Assembly: GCF_000265295.1 (NCBI RefSeq)
Contig: NC_018002.1
Span: forward strand, 1,488,001 to 1,552,000
Length of the DNA stretch: 64,000 nucleotides
DNA from: Sulfurospirillum barnesii SES-3
GTDB taxonomy: Bacteria > Campylobacterota > Campylobacteria > Campylobacterales > Sulfurospirillaceae
Direction of reading: 5' to 3'
Within the stretch, counting starts at the first letter, position 1; every line of letters starts with the position of its first letter. The translations under genes and the position numbers were made by a program. Positions 1-7,826 of this stretch are shown one piece after another. Below the pieces are notes generated by a model. The model searched no databases, was not told where the DNA came from, and was given only the letters and a program-made list of their open reading frames with translations.

Positions 1-1230
1 AATCCCCACAACGCCACCTGTTTGTAAATCAATCTGTGGTTGATAATAGACAATAAATTCATCCCTTTCGATAGCTCGTTTCATCTCTGTATCTAATTTA
101 CTGGCTCTAAAAATGGTATCGGTCATATCTTGTGTGTAAAAAACATACCTATTTTTTCCTCTACTTTTTGCCTCATACATCGCCGTATCTGCATTTTTAA
201 ACAAGGCTTCAAAATTGGTACCATCGTGTGGAGAAAGCGCAACACCAATACTTACACCCAATGAAAAAACATCTTTTTCCAAAAAAATGGGTTCAAGTAA
301 ACTAGCAACCAATGCTTCACACAATGTGCTTACATGTAAATGTCCCTCCGTTAAAACAACAAACTCATCACCACCCACACGTGCTAAAAAATCATTCTCT
401 TGAAGGCATTTTTCAAAGCGTTTTGCTACGATTTTAATCACTTTATCACCCACAGAGTGACCGTACATATCATTAATCGTTTTAAAATAATCCAAATCTA
501 AAAATAAAAATGCCATTGAGGGCAATTCATTCATGCAACGTTTTTCAAACTCTTCTCGTAAATAAATGCGGTTTGGTAGTTTCGTTAAAGGATCATTGAG
601 TGCTAAAAAAAGCATCTCAGCTTGTGAATGCTTACGCTCACTAATGTCACGATGGGTTCCTGCAAGCCTTAGCGGTGCTCCTGTTTTTTCATCCCGTTTT
701 ACCACCGCACCAGAACCCTCAATCCAAACCCAATGCCCATCTTTATGTAACATACGAAATTCGATAACGTAAGGCTTATTATGGCGAATAGTACTTTCAA
801 TGGCCTTTTGCGCAATAATTTTATCGCTTGGATGAATACGATTTGACCAATCCGTAACCGACGCTTCAATATCCTCACGCTTTAAGCCCAAAAAGAAAAG
901 CCATTTATCATTCACCCACTGAGAATTATGAACATAATCCCAATCCCAATAGCCTAAATTTGCCCCCTCAATTACATACTCTAAGCGTTGTTGATGCTCT
1001 AAGAGCCTTTCTTGTATGGCATTAATTTCATCTATTTTACGTTTAATCAGAAAATACAACAATAACGATGTAATCACAACAAAAAAAAGCCCTTTATACG
1101 TTTGCAAAGCACTCAGGGTATTAGCATCGTCAATAAAAAAGCTTAAAAGTGCATCGGAAAATAAAATCCATAAAATTCCAAAAAAAGTATAAAAAAAGAC
1201 AATACGCAAAGAACTCATCATGGTGCGCAT
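1..1230 (-). CDS. Membrane PAS-GGDEF-EAL protein (c-di-GMP turnover), partial
   Basis: The gene runs off the left edge; 410 codons are visible from the ATG at 1230. The order is two N-terminal membrane segments (about residues 8-30 and 45-63), a PAS/PAC domain (about 85-200), a diguanylate cyclase domain with intact GGDEF at residues 286-290, and the start of an EAL phosphodiesterase domain (YYQPQ near 390). The family makes or degrades cyclic di-GMP at the inner membrane in response to a PAS-bound signal. The inhibitory I-site that normally reads RxxD reads QEND here, so product inhibition may be absent. Whether the EAL part is active cannot be judged because it lies outside. It is transcribed divergently from tatB. 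Confidence 0.9.
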   Translation of the reverse strand, partial: MRTMMSSLRIVFFYTFFGILWILFSDALLSFFIDDANTLSALQTYKGLFFVVITSLLLYFLIKRKIDEINAIQERLLEHQQRLEYVIEGANLGYWDWDYVHNSQWVNDKWLFFLGLKREDIEASVTDWSNRIHPSDKIIAQKAIESTIRHNKPYVIEFRMLHKDGHWVWIEGSGAVVKRDEKTGAPLRLAGTHRDISERKHSQAEMLFLALNDPLTKLPNRIYLREEFEKRCMNELPSMAFLFLDLDYFKTINDMYGHSVGDKVIKIVAKRFEKCLQENDFLARVGGDEFVVLTEGHLHVSTLCEALVASLLEPIFLEKDVFSLGVSIGVALSPHDGTNFEALFKNADTAMYEAKSRGKNRYVFYTQDMTDTIFRASKLDTEMKRAIERDEFIVYYQPQIDLQTGGVVGI

Positions 1231-1349
1231 TGGTTTACTCTCCTTTATTATCGTAACTTCAATTGAATTTATTATACAGATATTTATAGTATTTTGATAA
1301 AAATTCAGCTAATATTCAAGCTTAAAATTCACTTCTGAGGTGGTTGTAT

Positions 1350-1781
1350 ATGTTTGGTCTAGGCTTTTCTGAAATCCTCATCATTGCCATTATTGCTATT
1401 TTATTTTTAGGACCTGAAAAACTTCCTGATGCCATGGTTAAAGGTGCAAAATTTTTCAAATCATTTAAAAACAGCATTAATGATGTCAAAAGCACCTTTG
1501 AACAAGAGATGAAAATACAAGAACTCAAAGATGAAGCGCTCACCTATAAGAAAAAATTGGATGAAGCAGCCACCAGTGCAAAAAAAGTGATTACCTTTGA
1601 TGAGCTTGAAGAGATTAAAAAAACAACGCAAGGTGTGACTGATTCTTTAAAAGAGTTAGAAAACAGTGTGAAAGAGAGTACCTCCTTTGAGTCTATCACA
1701 ACACCCACTGAGCCAACCCTTGTGACATCAACACCCACACAAGAACCTTTATCTGAACCTAAAAAAGAGGGAAATGTCTAA
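1350..1781 (+). CDS. tatB: Sec-independent protein translocase TatB
   Basis: This 143-residue protein has one N-terminal membrane helix beginning MFGLGFSEI, the conserved LGPEKLP hinge, an amphipathic helix and a long polar, Thr/Pro-rich tail, which is the TatB plan. TatB receives folded twin-arginine substrates together with TatC at the inner membrane. I chose the ATG at 1350, preceded by GAGGTGG, over an in-frame TTG at 1344, because TatB proteins start with MF(G/D). The stop overlaps the tatC start (TAATG), so the pair is translationally coupled. MsrP, encoded in this window at 59161, is a likely substrate. Confidence 0.93.
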   Translation: MFGLGFSEILIIAIIAILFLGPEKLPDAMVKGAKFFKSFKNSINDVKSTFEQEMKIQELKDEALTYKKKLDEAATSAKKVITFDELEEIKKTTQGVTDSLKELENSVKESTSFESITTPTEPTLVTSTPTQEPLSEPKKEGNV

Positions 1782-2542
1782 TGTTTGATGAGTTAAAACC
1801 GCATTTAGCTGAACTTCGTAAGCGCCTTGGTATCTCTTTAGCCGTTGTCATTGTTATGTTCGTTATCTGTTTCTCTTTTTGGCAACCCATTTTAGATTGG
1901 ATGATAGCCCCACTGAGAGAAGTTTTACCCACAGGAAGCAGTGTTATTTTCACAGGGGTTCAAGAACCTTTCTTTACCGCTATGAAGGTGGCATTTTTTG
2001 CAGGGTTTATTGTCTCTTTGCCTGTTATTTTTTGGCAATTTTGGCTTTTTGTAGCACCTGGTCTTTATGACAATGAAAAACGCCTTGTGATTCCTTTTGT
2101 ATTGGCTGCAACCCTTATGTTTCTCTTGGGTGCCGCGTTTTGTTATTATATTGTTGTACCATTGGCATTTGCGTTTTTAATTGGCTTTGGTAGTGCACTT
2201 TTTACAGCCTTGCCTAGTATTGGTGAATATGTTGGGTTTTTTACTAAAATATTAGTAGGCTTTGGGCTCTCGTTTGAAATGCCTGTCATCATCTTTTTCT
2301 TTGCAAAATTAGGTTTGGTCGATGATAAAGGCTTAAAAGAGTTTTTCCGTTATGCCATTATTATTATTTTTATTTTAGCAGCTATGCTGACACCTCCTGA
2401 TATTCTCTCCCAATTTCTAATGGCAGCACCGCTGATTATTTTGTACGGTGTTTCTATTTTGGTGGCAAAAGCAGTTAACCCTTATGTCGCACCTGAAGAG
2501 GACAATCAAGAACATGATGATGAAACACCAAAAGAGGACTAA
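1781..2542 (+). CDS. tatC: Sec-independent protein translocase TatC
   Basis: The 253-residue protein has the TatC start (MFDELKPHLAELRKRL), six hydrophobic segments, and the conserved LPVIFWQFWLFVAPGLY and SFEMPVI stretches. TatC is the twin-arginine signal receptor and core of the Tat translocon in the inner membrane. The C-terminal tail is short and acidic. Its start overlaps the tatB stop by one base. Its stop TAA is in the same frame as the following queA reading frame, so the two proteins are separated only by that stop codon plus one ACT codon before the proposed queA start. Confidence 0.95.
   Translation: MFDELKPHLAELRKRLGISLAVVIVMFVICFSFWQPILDWMIAPLREVLPTGSSVIFTGVQEPFFTAMKVAFFAGFIVSLPVIFWQFWLFVAPGLYDNEKRLVIPFVLAATLMFLLGAAFCYYIVVPLAFAFLIGFGSALFTALPSIGEYVGFFTKILVGFGLSFEMPVIIFFFAKLGLVDDKGLKEFFRYAIIIIFILAAMLTPPDILSQFLMAAPLIILYGVSILVAKAVNPYVAPEEDNQEHDDETPKED
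2533..2538 (+). promoter_or_regulatory. Ribosome binding site deciding the queA start (AUC)
   Basis: AGAGGA lies inside the last codons of tatC, seven bases before an ATC codon at 2546. This is normal Shine-Dalgarno spacing. No ATG, GTG or TTG occurs in the queA frame between the tatC stop (2540-2542) and 2612, and no comparable site precedes 2612. Confidence 0.6.
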
Positions 2543-2545
2543 ACT

Positions 2546-3565
2546 ATCGATCCGCTTTTAAAAACAACGTACGATTATACGCTTCCACCAGAGCTTATCG
2601 CCACACATCCTATGGAACCACGAGATGAGGCGAGGCTTTTGGTCTTTAATCGTCAAACGGGTACACTCACGCATACCCTTTTTAAAGAGCTTTTTCAGTT
2701 TTTACCTGAGAACAGTGCTGTCATTCTTAACGATACAAAAGTTGTAAAAGCACGTGTTTTTGGGAAAAAACAAAGCGGTGGGGAGATTGAACTGCTCTTA
2801 AATGCTCCCTTGCATGAAAATTTTTACTCGGTGTATATTCGTGGGCGGGTGAAAGAAAAGATGAGACTCTTTTTTGATGAAGCCCTTGAAGCAGAAGTGG
2901 TGGAATTAAAAGAAGATGGCACACGTATTGTTGCTTTTTTTCGCGACAAAGTACCTTTGCACACCAAAGCACTTTTTGATACGTTAGAGACCATTGGACA
3001 TATTCCTTTGCCACCTTATATCAAACGAGAAGACACAAAAGAAGACACCATAGATTATCAAACCGTCTTTGCCAAAGAGCAAGGGGCAGTAGCAGCACCC
3101 ACCGCATCCTTACATTTTACAGACAGTATGTTTGAAGCACTTAAACAGCGCTACGAAACCCATTTTTTAACGTTACATGTAGGTGCTGGAACGTTTAAGC
3201 CTGTTGAAGCAGAACATATTGCAGATCACGTCATGCACTCGGAGATGTATGCTATTCCAGAGATTACATGTAAACTGATTGATTCACAAAAACCGCTTCT
3301 AGCCGTTGGGACAACCGTGACCAGAAGCGTTGAGTATTACGCAAGAACCAAAGAATCTATGGGAAAATGTAATCTTTTTTTACACCCCAACAATCCGCCC
3401 TTACGCATCAATCATCTTTTAACCAATTTTCATCTACCAAAATCAACATTGATTATGTTAGTAGCTTCCTTTGTAGGAATTGAAAAAACGCTAGAACTCT
3501 ACGAAGAAGCCGTAAAAGAGCAGTACCGCTTTTTCTCTTACGGCGATGCAATGCTTATTATTTAA
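2546..3565 (+). CDS. queA: S-adenosylmethionine:tRNA ribosyltransferase-isomerase QueA
   Basis: QueA transfers the ribosyl part of AdoMet to 7-aminomethyl-7-deazaguanine in tRNA, making epoxyqueuosine. The protein has the family landmarks: HPMEPRDEARLLV near the N-terminus, LNDTKV, GAVAAPTASLHFT, LHVGAGTFKPV and NFHLPKSTL. The first standard start is the ATG at 2612 (317 residues), but conserved QueA sequence (YDYTLPPELIATHP) continues upstream, in frame, back to the tatC stop. I therefore place the start at the ATC at 2546, which has an AGAGGA site seven bases before it and gives 339 residues, the usual family length. The use of AUC is inferred; a sequencing error at this codon is the alternative. 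It is cotranscribed with tatBC. Confidence 0.85.
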   Translation: MDPLLKTTYDYTLPPELIATHPMEPRDEARLLVFNRQTGTLTHTLFKELFQFLPENSAVILNDTKVVKARVFGKKQSGGEIELLLNAPLHENFYSVYIRGRVKEKMRLFFDEALEAEVVELKEDGTRIVAFFRDKVPLHTKALFDTLETIGHIPLPPYIKREDTKEDTIDYQTVFAKEQGAVAAPTASLHFTDSMFEALKQRYETHFLTLHVGAGTFKPVEAEHIADHVMHSEMYAIPEITCKLIDSQKPLLAVGTTVTRSVEYYARTKESMGKCNLFLHPNNPPLRINHLLTNFHLPKSTLIMLVASFVGIEKTLELYEEAVKEQYRFFSYGDAMLII

Positions 3566-3569
3566 ATAT

Positions 3570-3851
3570 TTAGGCTTTCATATCAAGTAAGCTTCCCAAC
3601 ATCTCATTTTGGGTTTGAATGGGTTTGGTGTTGGCTTCAAAACTGGCTTCAATGACCACTTGCTCACTTAATTCGTTTGCCAAATCCGTGCCGCTTTGTG
3701 TAGCTCTGCTTTGTGCAACAACGCTACCACTTTGGTTGCTAAGGGTTGTTTGGGTTGCTTTAAATTCATCTGTATTGACATTGGCAACATTGTGGGCATT
3801 ATTTCCCATCCAATTGCTCATTGCCATCATAGCGTTTGCATTGACTTGCAT
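3570..3851 (-). CDS. Small flagellar rod/hook-family protein (FlgC/FlgG-like ends only)
   Basis: The 93-residue protein joins the N-terminal flagellar rod signature (ANAMMAMSNWMGNNAHNVANVNTDEF, residues about 5-30) almost directly to a C-terminal rod-type segment (LSEQVVIEASFEANTKPIQTQNEMLGSLLDM). These are the two helical ends that assemble the coiled-coil core of rod and hook proteins, without the large middle domain. I chose the ATG at 3851, which has AAAGGAG six bases upstream; a GTG at 3857 sits on that site and is unlikely. It stands alone, convergent with queA, away from other flagellar genes. It could be a minor rod or junction component. Its exact role is not known to me. Confidence 0.75.
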   Translation of the reverse strand: MQVNANAMMAMSNWMGNNAHNVANVNTDEFKATQTTLSNQSGSVVAQSRATQSGTDLANELSEQVVIEASFEANTKPIQTQNEMLGSLLDMKA

Positions 3852-3918
3852 GCTCACTCCTTTGCCTCTTTTTCGAACTATACTCTTCTTGCCTTAAAAA
3901 AAATCTAAAACCATAAGA

Positions 3919-5316
3919 TTAAAAATAAATGGTCTCATTCTTTTCGACAATGTGTACCTTGCTGTGTGTATTTTCTTTCAAATAGCTTTTAAAAAGTTCC
4001 AATTTATCGACCTCACCATGAATCAAATAAACATGAGTTAAACCCTCTATATTCCTTATCCATTCAAGCATATCAAGACGGTCTGCATGGGCTGAAAAAC
4101 CATTAATGGTATGAATTTTAGCCCTTACTTTAATCTCTTCCCCATAAATTCGAATAAATTGCTCTCCATCAACAATATCACGCCCAAGTGTACCTTTAAC
4201 TTGAAACCCTACAAAAACAACAGCATTTTTTGGGTTCCAAATACGCTGTTTTAAATGGTGCAGTACCCTGCCCCCTGTACACATACCACTTCCAGCAATA
4301 ATAATCGCCTTTTTTTCAACCTCATTAATCTCCATAGAATCTTTTCTGCGTTGGGTTAAATGCAATTGAGGAAACGAAAAAGGATCATCCCCTAAGCTTA
4401 CATGTAAACCCAGCTCTTGATTGAGATGAAAAGGGTATTTGTGATAAATCTTTGTTGCTTCAATGGCTAAGGGGCTGTCTAAGAAAACATGGCAATTTTG
4501 AAGTAACCCTTCTTGATGCATCTGGCGAAGTAACCACAAAATCTCTTGCGTTCGCTCCAGCGCAAAAGAAGGAATTACAATATTCCCCCCTGCTTGAAGC
4601 GTTTCAATCACAACGTCTTTAAACTCTTGAATACTCTCTTTAAGGTTACGATGTTCCCTATCACCATAGGTTGACTCAATAAAAAGGGTATTGGCGTGGC
4701 TAAGAGGAGTCAGCTGATTGAGTAAAAGACGGTGTTTACTGCCCAAATCGCCTGAGAAAATAACCCGTTTTTCTTCGCCATTTTCTTCCCTAAAATGCAG
4801 AGCAATATACGCACTGCCCATAATGTGCCCTGCATTATGAAAACTAATCTCTAAAAATGGAGCAATCTTGATTTTCTCATCGTAGCGAGCGTAGCGTTTT
4901 TTTTGGGCAAAAACATCTTCGACATGCTCTTTGGTATACAAAGGCTCTTGAACCAACGCTTCATCACCTCGTCTTAGAGCTTTTCGTAGTTGACTCTCGT
5001 ACTCTTCCATCAATAGAGCCGCACTGTCTAGTAACATAATATATGCTATATCCAAGCTTGCTTCTGTTGCTATAATCTCTCCACGAAATCCCTCTTTCAC
5101 CAGTTTGGGCACACGCCCAATGTGATCAGCATGCGCATGGGTCAGCAGTAAATAATCAATCTGTGATGCATCAAAGCCAAAGGGTTGGTAATTATCGTGC
5201 CAGAGTTCCCCTTGAATCATCCCACAATCAATTAAAATTTTAATGGAATGAATTTCAACCAAATGACACGAACCTGTCACCATAGAAGCCCCACCGTATG
5301 ATGTCACTTTTGCCAT
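3919..5316 (-). CDS. Beta-CASP metallo-beta-lactamase-fold RNase (CPSF73/YSH1-like)
   Basis: The 465-residue protein has the metallo-beta-lactamase motif THAHADHIG (about residues 59-67), a FSGDLG motif, a beta-CASP domain with FLDSPLA, and the C-terminal motifs GSGMCTGGRVLHHL and FSAHADRL. This set belongs to prokaryotic CPSF73-like exo/endoribonucleases acting on RNA in the cytoplasm. Start ATG has AAAGGAT upstream. The acyl-CoA ligase gene ends just upstream on the same strand (10-base gap), so both are probably on one transcript. Substrate cannot be told from sequence. Confidence 0.9.
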   Translation of the reverse strand: MAKVTSYGGASMVTGSCHLVEIHSIKILIDCGMIQGELWHDNYQPFGFDASQIDYLLLTHAHADHIGRVPKLVKEGFRGEIIATEASLDIAYIMLLDSAALLMEEYESQLRKALRRGDEALVQEPLYTKEHVEDVFAQKKRYARYDEKIKIAPFLEISFHNAGHIMGSAYIALHFREENGEEKRVIFSGDLGSKHRLLLNQLTPLSHANTLFIESTYGDREHRNLKESIQEFKDVVIETLQAGGNIVIPSFALERTQEILWLLRQMHQEGLLQNCHVFLDSPLAIEATKIYHKYPFHLNQELGLHVSLGDDPFSFPQLHLTQRRKDSMEINEVEKKAIIIAGSGMCTGGRVLHHLKQRIWNPKNAVVFVGFQVKGTLGRDIVDGEQFIRIYGEEIKVRAKIHTINGFSAHADRLDMLEWIRNIEGLTHVYLIHGEVDKLELFKSYLKENTHSKVHIVEKNETIYF

Positions 5317-5326
5317 TGTTTATCCT

Positions 5327-7216
5327 TTAGTGTATAAACTTATCAATAATCTCTTTGTACTTTTTCTCAATCACATGACGTTTCTTTTTCAGCGTGTTGG
5401 TTAACTCTTCCCCCACGGTAAACTCTTGGTCTAAAAAGTGAATATTTTGGAGCTTTTCAAAAGGTTTAAATCCCTCTTTTTGATGCAACATGGCATTCAT
5501 TTCGCTTTTAAGTTTTGCAACAATATGTTGGTCTTCCATCACTTGCTCAATCGTATGCACCACTTTATCAAAATTCACCGCTACATACTCTTTAAGTTTT
5601 TCAAAATCAGGAACAATCAGCGCACCCAAACCTTTTTTGGTATGACCTACTAAAATAGCATCGCTAATAAATGGCAACATCGAAAGGGTCGATTCAATGC
5701 GAGAAGGATCAACATTTTCACCATTAGCAAGAACAATGATCTCTTTTGAACGCCCCGTGATGATAAGCTCACCTTTGAGGGTTAATTTTCCCAAATCACC
5801 TGTTTTAAAAAAACCATCTTCGCTGAAACTTTTAGCATTCTCTTCAGGGTTATTATAGTACCCATGCATGACTTGTTCACCCTTTACCCAAATCTCGCCT
5901 ATTTCGCCCGCATCCAAAGAGGCACCCTCTTTCGTGACAATTTTAAGCGTAGTGCCTTTAACAGGTAAACCGAGCGTGGAAAACGTATTGCACTGAAGCG
6001 CACGTCCTGAAATAACAGGCGCACACTCACTCATCCCATATGCATTGACAATGCGAATACCAATCGCATCAATCCACGCATCTAAAAAATCAGGCAACGC
6101 CCCACCCCCACTCACCGCCAAACGAAGTCTTCCTCCAAATTTTTCTTGCACAAGGGCTAATTTTTTTTGAGCGATGCTATAAAAAGGATAGAGGAAAAAA
6201 CAGGTCAAATATGCCACGATTTTTTCTTTACATGTAACAAAAAATGAGGGCTTTTTAAAACAGGGAAGTTCGTCATCTATGACACGTTTTGCACGTTTAT
6301 ACGCTATGGAAATAGCAATAAGTTTTTTAAAAATTTTAGCTTTTTTTGCGTCGGTTTTTTCTAGCGTGGTATTAATCTTTGTATACATAGACTCCCAAAG
6401 TCTAGGGACGGTTGCTACGATGGTCGGTTTATACTGCTCCAAATCCGCTGCAAAAGTTTTAATGCTCGAGTACACCGTACAACACCCACGTGAAAGTGCC
6501 ACATACTCAGCAGCCCGCTCAAAAATATGCCATGAGGGTAAAATAGAAACCCACATATCCGTACTTTGAAGCGCAATGAGTGGCGGAATTTCTCGCACAT
6601 TGTACATAATATTTTCATGACTTAAAGGAACGCCTTTAGGCGTTCCCGTGGTGCCTGAGGTGTAAATAATGGTGACAATATCTTCTGCATCCAGCGCTTC
6701 TTGACTTTGAATAAACGCTTCAATTTCATCCGTATGAATGGCTCTGTCTTTTAAAATATCCTGATACGAATACAGATTACTCAAAAAAGAGTGCACGCTA
6801 GGTGCTTCAACAATAAAGATTGCCTCTAAAGAAGCAGGGAGAATTGCCTCATAGCGCTGATACATCTGCTCATTTTCGACAATAAAAAACTCCGCACCTG
6901 AATGATTTAAAATAAACGCCAACTCTTGTGATGGGGTATCGCATCCTCTAGGAATCCCAATCGCACCTAATGAGACCAGTGCCAAATCGGTCACCATCCA
7001 CTCATAACGGTTATCGCATACAAACATCACTTTAGATTTTTTTGTAATTTTTTTAGCTTTAAATGCACGAGCGAGCACTAAAACATCTTCAAACAATTTT
7101 TCGTAACTGACCTCAAACTCAGTTTGAGCAACGGTATAAATAAAGGCTTTTTTTTCTCTGTTCTCTTCACATGTTCGAAGAAACATATGAAAAAGTGTAG
7201 TATCCGTACGATGCAA
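5327..7216 (-). CDS. Long-chain fatty acid--CoA ligase (AMP-forming)
   Basis: This is an ANL-superfamily adenylate-forming enzyme of about 629 residues. It has the phosphate-binding loop YTSGTTGTPKGVPLSH, the LPSWHIFER motif, NAYGMSE, and the hinge region TGDLGKLTLKGELIITGRSKE. It activates fatty acids with ATP and CoA for phospholipid synthesis or degradation. I prefer the TTG at 7216, six bases after AAAGGAA; a GTG at 7222 directly touches that site. It lies downstream of the TonB receptor/membrane protein pair and upstream of the beta-CASP nuclease. A long-chain specificity is inferred from overall length and the FadD15-like layout, not shown. Confidence 0.9.
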   Translation of the reverse strand: MHRTDTTLFHMFLRTCEENREKKAFIYTVAQTEFEVSYEKLFEDVLVLARAFKAKKITKKSKVMFVCDNRYEWMVTDLALVSLGAIGIPRGCDTPSQELAFILNHSGAEFFIVENEQMYQRYEAILPASLEAIFIVEAPSVHSFLSNLYSYQDILKDRAIHTDEIEAFIQSQEALDAEDIVTIIYTSGTTGTPKGVPLSHENIMYNVREIPPLIALQSTDMWVSILPSWHIFERAAEYVALSRGCCTVYSSIKTFAADLEQYKPTIVATVPRLWESMYTKINTTLEKTDAKKAKIFKKLIAISIAYKRAKRVIDDELPCFKKPSFFVTCKEKIVAYLTCFFLYPFYSIAQKKLALVQEKFGGRLRLAVSGGGALPDFLDAWIDAIGIRIVNAYGMSECAPVISGRALQCNTFSTLGLPVKGTTLKIVTKEGASLDAGEIGEIWVKGEQVMHGYYNNPEENAKSFSEDGFFKTGDLGKLTLKGELIITGRSKEIIVLANGENVDPSRIESTLSMLPFISDAILVGHTKKGLGALIVPDFEKLKEYVAVNFDKVVHTIEQVMEDQHIVAKLKSEMNAMLHQKEGFKPFEKLQNIHFLDQEFTVGEELTNTLKKKRHVIEKKYKEIIDKFIH

Positions 7217-7265
7217 GCACACTTCCTTTGGTAAAAATCTTTTGTATTGTAGCTAAAACAAAGCC

Positions 7266-7826
7266 TTAAGGAGAACGAAATGCTTTGAAAACCAACACAA
7301 TAATAAGCGTTTGAACACAAAAAAGCCCTACATGTAAACTATACACTTGTGCTTGTTTATCAACAATTCCTATAAATTCAAGACTTTTATACACTAAAAA
7401 AGAGAGCAGCATCCCTGCTAAATACCCTTTTTGTTTCATAATATCCACATACGAGAGTAAAACCGATCGTTTTAACGCCAATGTTTCCATACGCATTAAA
7501 TAGCTCCCAAAAACAAACGTCACTTGATAAGAGATATAAATGAAAAGAACATTGGCATAGGCATAATCAAACAAAAGAAAACTCACCACAATGACGAAAG
7601 ACAAAAGTTCAACCCCTAAACTCACACCATAAAAGACACGAAGATTCATCATCTTCTCATATCCTTTTGCAACCATCAACAAACCAACAGCAAGCCCAAT
7701 GCCTCCGAGTGAAAACACTGAAGGCTCAAGCGGTGTGTAGAGCACAAAAACACTCCCAATGGCTATGCCAAAATAAAGAGAATTGAGAAGTTTATACCAA
7801 AGGTATGGGCGTAGTTGGAGTTTCAT
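7266..7826 (-). CDS. Integral membrane protein of unknown function, coupled to a TonB receptor
   Basis: I do not recognise this 186-residue protein. It shows five or six hydrophobic segments and little else; charged residues lie in short loops and a central RMETLALKRS stretch. Its ATG overlaps the stop of the upstream TonB-dependent receptor (TAATG), so it is probably translated with it and may serve the same uptake route, for example as an inner-membrane partner. No transporter motif or metal ligand cluster is visible. GC content resembles its neighbours. Confidence 0.75.
   Translation of the reverse strand: MKLQLRPYLWYKLLNSLYFGIAIGSVFVLYTPLEPSVFSLGGIGLAVGLLMVAKGYEKMMNLRVFYGVSLGVELLSFVIVVSFLLFDYAYANVLFIYISYQVTFVFGSYLMRMETLALKRSVLLSYVDIMKQKGYLAGMLLSFLVYKSLEFIGIVDKQAQVYSLHVGLFCVQTLIIVLVFKAFRSP

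Noticed and set aside
2612-3565. queA beginning at the ATG at 2612
   Set aside because: It would lose a conserved N-terminal segment that is open upstream and has a better placed ribosome site for the ATC at 2546.
6279-6569. Long reading frames opposite the acyl-CoA ligase, metH and glyS
   Set aside because: They mirror the codon pattern of real genes on the other strand and lack ribosome sites or known protein features.
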